Source: DATEOR01 sp046734455 (GTDB taxonomy: Bacteria > Actinomycetota > Thermoleophilia > Gaiellales > Gaiellaceae). From it: a DNA stretch of 17,582 nucleotides. The translations under genes and the position numbers were made by a program. The stretch is from contig JBKPRJ010000003.1 of the NCBI GenBank assembly GCA_046734455.1, positions 1 to 17,582 of the forward strand. The letters run 5' to 3'. The notes under the pieces are model-generated. The model was given only the letters and a program-made list of their open reading frames with translations. It was not told the DNA's origin and searched no databases. This document shows, piece after piece, positions 15,496 to 17,582 of the stretch; positions within the stretch are counted from its first letter, which is position 1; each line of letters opens with the position of its first letter.

Positions 15496-15648
15496 ATGGG
15501 CCGCATCCTCAAAGCCTCCGGGCTCGTGCTCGGTTTCCTCGCGTATATCTGGGTTGCGGGCGTCCGAAACGCCGACCGGGTGAAGTCGCGAAAGGCGGCT
15601 CGCAGGGCCGCCGCGTTTGTCGCCGCCAACGAGCGGAAGGAACGCTAG
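15496..15648 (+). CDS. Small single-pass membrane protein, 50 residues
   Basis: I do not recognise a family. The product starts MGRILKASGLVLGFLAYIWVAG, giving one hydrophobic segment at about residues 8-22, followed by a strongly basic, alanine-rich tail (KSRKAARRAAAFVAANERKER). By the positive-inside rule the tail is probably cytosolic. It is supported as a real gene by G/C third-position bias, its location between two well-supported genes and a stop codon that touches the start of the transporter gene with no gap. A role as an accessory subunit of the MMPL transporter is possible only by position. The ATG at 15496 has a weak -10 hexamer seven bases upstream and no Shine-Dalgarno sequence. 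Confidence 0.65.
   Translation: MGRILKASGLVLGFLAYIWVAGVRNADRVKSRKAARRAAAFVAANERKER
15635..15641 (+). promoter_or_regulatory. Ribosome binding site GGAAGGA for the MMPL transporter
   Basis: GGAAGGA ends seven bases before the GTG at 15649, within the last codons of the small membrane protein gene. It supports the GTG start and coupled translation of the two genes. Confidence 0.55.
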
Positions 15649-17582
15649 GTGGAACGCTGGACGCGGGCGATGATTCGCTATCGCTGGTGGGTCGTCGCGG
15701 CATGGACGGCCCTTTTTCTCCTGGGCGGGTACGCGACCTCGGGGCTCAGCGACCTGCTGACCAACCGCTTCTCGCTTCCGGGAACCGACACCGCCCGCGC
15801 GGACAAGATCCTCGAAGAGCACTTCGGCCAGAAGACCGTCGGCTCGTTCAGCGTCGTCGTGAAGGGAGAGCCGGGGTCGGCCCAGCAGCTACTGCCGACG
15901 GCCCGCGAGCGCGCGGAAGCGGCTGCCGAGGTCCTGCCGACCGGGCAGCTCGCGGGAGTCCGGGCCGTCTCTGACGCGGTCGTGAGCGCGACCATCGTCT
16001 CGAGTCTCGAGCCGGCCGACGCAAAGGGCTACACGGACGACATGCGCGCAGCCGCGGGCGACATCCCCGGCGCGACGGTCTACGTCTCCGGGCAAGCCGC
16101 GATCGAGCACGACCTCGACCCGGTCTTCGCACACGACCTCCAGATCGGCGAGCTCTTCATCGCGATCCCGATCGCCGCGCTCATCCTCGCGTTCGTCTTC
16201 GGGACTTTGGCGTTCCTCTTGCCGCTGATCTTTGCGGCGGCTGCGATCCCGACGACGCTCGGGATCATCTGGATCTTCGCCCACCTGATGGAGCTGACGA
16301 CCTACCTCCAGAACCTCGTCATGCTCATCGGGCTCGGCATCGCGATCGACTACTCGCTTCTCATCGTCTATCGCTACCGCGAGGAGCTGCGGTCGGGGAA
16401 GTCCAAGGAGGACGCCATCGTCAGGACGATGGAGACCGCCGGCCGCGCCGTCGTCTTCAGCGGCTCGGCAGTCGGAATCGGCCTCGCGCTCATGCTCTTC
16501 ATGCCGCTCCCGTTCATGCGGGGCTTCGGCATCGGCGGCCTGGTGATCCCGCTCGTCTCCGTGGTCTGCGCGCTGACGCTTCTGCCGGTGCTTGTATACT
16601 TCCTGGTCAACGGGCTCGATCGCGTCCGAATCGTTCCGAGGGCCGTTCTCGACCGGCGCAACTCCGAGCACAACTTCTGGTGGCGGCTTTCCGGCTGGGT
16701 GATGCACCACGCCGCGGCGGTCGCGGCGGCGACCACGGCCTTCCTGCTCCTCCTCGCCATTCCGGTCTTCTGGCTCGAGGTCGGGCCGGGCTCGAACAAG
16801 GGCATCCCGCAGAACCTCGAAGGCGTCGAGGGCCTGAACGTCATTTCGGACGCCGTCGGCGAAGGCGCGCTTGCGCCAACCGCGCTCGTCGGGGACACCG
16901 GGCGGCCCGGCGGAGTCGACGAGACCGCAGTCCGCGCGGCCATCGGGCAGCTCGAGCAGGGCCTTCGCGCGGACCCGGAGGTCGCCGCCGTCCAGTTCGG
17001 GGAGGGGCCGCAGTACGTCGACCCGACCGGCCGCTACTTCCACATCGAGGTGATCGGCAAGAGCGAGTACGGCTCGCCGCCGGCACTGCACTTCGTCGAC
17101 CGGCTGCGTAACGGCATCGTCCCCGGTGCGGGCTTCCCGGACGACGTGAGCGTCTACGCGGGCGGCGGCCCGCCGAGCGGTGTCGACTTCCTCGACGTCA
17201 CGTACGGAGCCTTCCCCTGGCTCGTGCTCGGTGTGCTGCTCCTGACCTACGTCCTGCTTCTGCGTGCGTTCCGTTCGGTGATCCTGCCGCTGAAGGCGAT
17301 CACCCTGAACCTGCTCTCGATCGGCGCCGCATATGGCCTGCTGGTCATGTTCTTCAAGTGGGGCGGTGCCGGATTGGTCGGGCTCATCAGCTTCCAGCAG
17401 ATCGAGGGCTGGATCCCGGTCTTCGTCTTCGCCATGGTCTTCGGCCTCTCCATGGACTACGAGGTCTTCCTCGTGAGCCGGATGCGCGAGGAGTGGGACG
17501 CGGGGCACACGAACGAGGAAGCCGTCTCGGCCGGGCTCGCGAAGACGGGGCGGATCGTGACCGCTGCGGGTCTCGTCATGTT
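15649..17582 (+). CDS. MMPL family (RND superfamily) transporter, 3' end cut by window
   Basis: MMPL proteins are proton-driven inner-membrane exporters, in actinobacteria often of lipids or envelope components. The substrate here is unknown. The visible 644 residues cover most of an expected 700-730. The layout is the typical two-fold repeat: a first helix RYRWWVVAAWTALFLLGGYA, an extracellular loop domain of about 130 residues, a helix bundle including LIGLGIAIDYSLLIVYRYREE with Asp234-Tyr235, then a second long loop (about 390-520) after helix AAATTAFLLLLAIPVFWLEV, and a second bundle with VFGLSMDYEVFLVSRMREEW holding Asp603-Tyr604. The two intramembrane Asp-Tyr pairs are the proton relay in characterised MmpL proteins. 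GTG at 15649 begins directly after the stop of the small gene and has GGAAGGA upstream. The frame is open to the last base. Confidence 0.93.
   Translation, partial: MERWTRAMIRYRWWVVAAWTALFLLGGYATSGLSDLLTNRFSLPGTDTARADKILEEHFGQKTVGSFSVVVKGEPGSAQQLLPTARERAEAAAEVLPTGQLAGVRAVSDAVVSATIVSSLEPADAKGYTDDMRAAAGDIPGATVYVSGQAAIEHDLDPVFAHDLQIGELFIAIPIAALILAFVFGTLAFLLPLIFAAAAIPTTLGIIWIFAHLMELTTYLQNLVMLIGLGIAIDYSLLIVYRYREELRSGKSKEDAIVRTMETAGRAVVFSGSAVGIGLALMLFMPLPFMRGFGIGGLVIPLVSVVCALTLLPVLVYFLVNGLDRVRIVPRAVLDRRNSEHNFWWRLSGWVMHHAAAVAAATTAFLLLLAIPVFWLEVGPGSNKGIPQNLEGVEGLNVISDAVGEGALAPTALVGDTGRPGGVDETAVRAAIGQLEQGLRADPEVAAVQFGEGPQYVDPTGRYFHIEVIGKSEYGSPPALHFVDRLRNGIVPGAGFPDDVSVYAGGGPPSGVDFLDVTYGAFPWLVLGVLLLTYVLLLRAFRSVILPLKAITLNLLSIGAAYGLLVMFFKWGGAGLVGLISFQQIEGWIPVFVFAMVFGLSMDYEVFLVSRMREEWDAGHTNEEAVSAGLAKTGRIVTAAGLVM

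Noticed and set aside
15481..15510. HspR (HAIR) or CIRCE heat-shock operator near hsp20
   Set aside because: No CTTGAGT-N7-ACTCAAG-like or CIRCE inverted repeat is present in or close to the gap.
15889..17508. 539-codon minus-strand open frame antisense to the MMPL transporter
   Set aside because: Its translation is rich in Asp, Glu, Arg and His with no domain, and the + strand encodes a clear membrane transporter over the same bases.

Overview
The window comes from a GC-rich, gene-dense bacterial chromosome, most likely an actinobacterium. A deep-branching lineage such as Thermoleophilia is a guess from overall gene content, not something I could test. The reasons are strong G/C bias at third codon positions, frequent GTG starts, very short or negative gaps between genes, and start codons preceded at a fixed short distance by -10-like hexamers (TANNNT) instead of Shine-Dalgarno sequences. 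No rRNA, tRNA, CRISPR array, insertion sequence, prophage or plasmid gene was seen.

Layout: (1) 1-1621, + strand: the thiamine genes thiD (5' end cut by the window edge) and thiL, overlapping. (2) 1622-1849: the only real intergenic space, lying between two converging genes and carrying two near-identical 21-bp AT-rich palindromes, a 12-bp direct repeat and a weak terminator-like hairpin. (3) 1850-2924, - strand: thioredoxin and a polyprenol/dolichol-phosphate-mannose-type glycosyltransferase. (4) 2943-5974, + strand: a PolX family DNA polymerase with PHP exonuclease domain, overlapping a PLP-dependent decarboxylase. (5) 5958-7597, - strand: a YpfJ-like neutral zinc metallopeptidase and a trehalose-phosphatase. 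(6) 7615-8738, + strand: two half-length TauE/SafE permeases and an unrecognised 128-residue protein. (7) 8735-10711, - strand: acetyl-CoA synthetase. (8) 10768-12201, + strand: a secreted M23 peptidase. (9) 12198-15480, - strand: a stress cluster transcribed as hsp20, lon and a YtxH-like membrane protein gene. (10) 15496-17582, + strand: a 50-residue membrane protein and an MMPL/RND-type transporter cut by the window end.

Most genes are housekeeping or stress genes of known families, and I see no clear new multi-gene system. The less ordinary signals are regulatory. All eleven genes that look like the first gene of a transcript have an NANNNT hexamer ending 6-7 nt before the start codon (eight are TANNNT), which predicts leaderless mRNAs. 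Genes inside operons either show a Shine-Dalgarno sequence or overlap the gene before. Three divergent gene pairs are only 15-18 bp apart, so the -10 boxes of both directions overlap. In the trehalose-phosphatase/TauE pair one 7-bp sequence reads as TANNNT on both strands. The paired palindromes between thiL and trxA are the other feature that the gene content does not explain.
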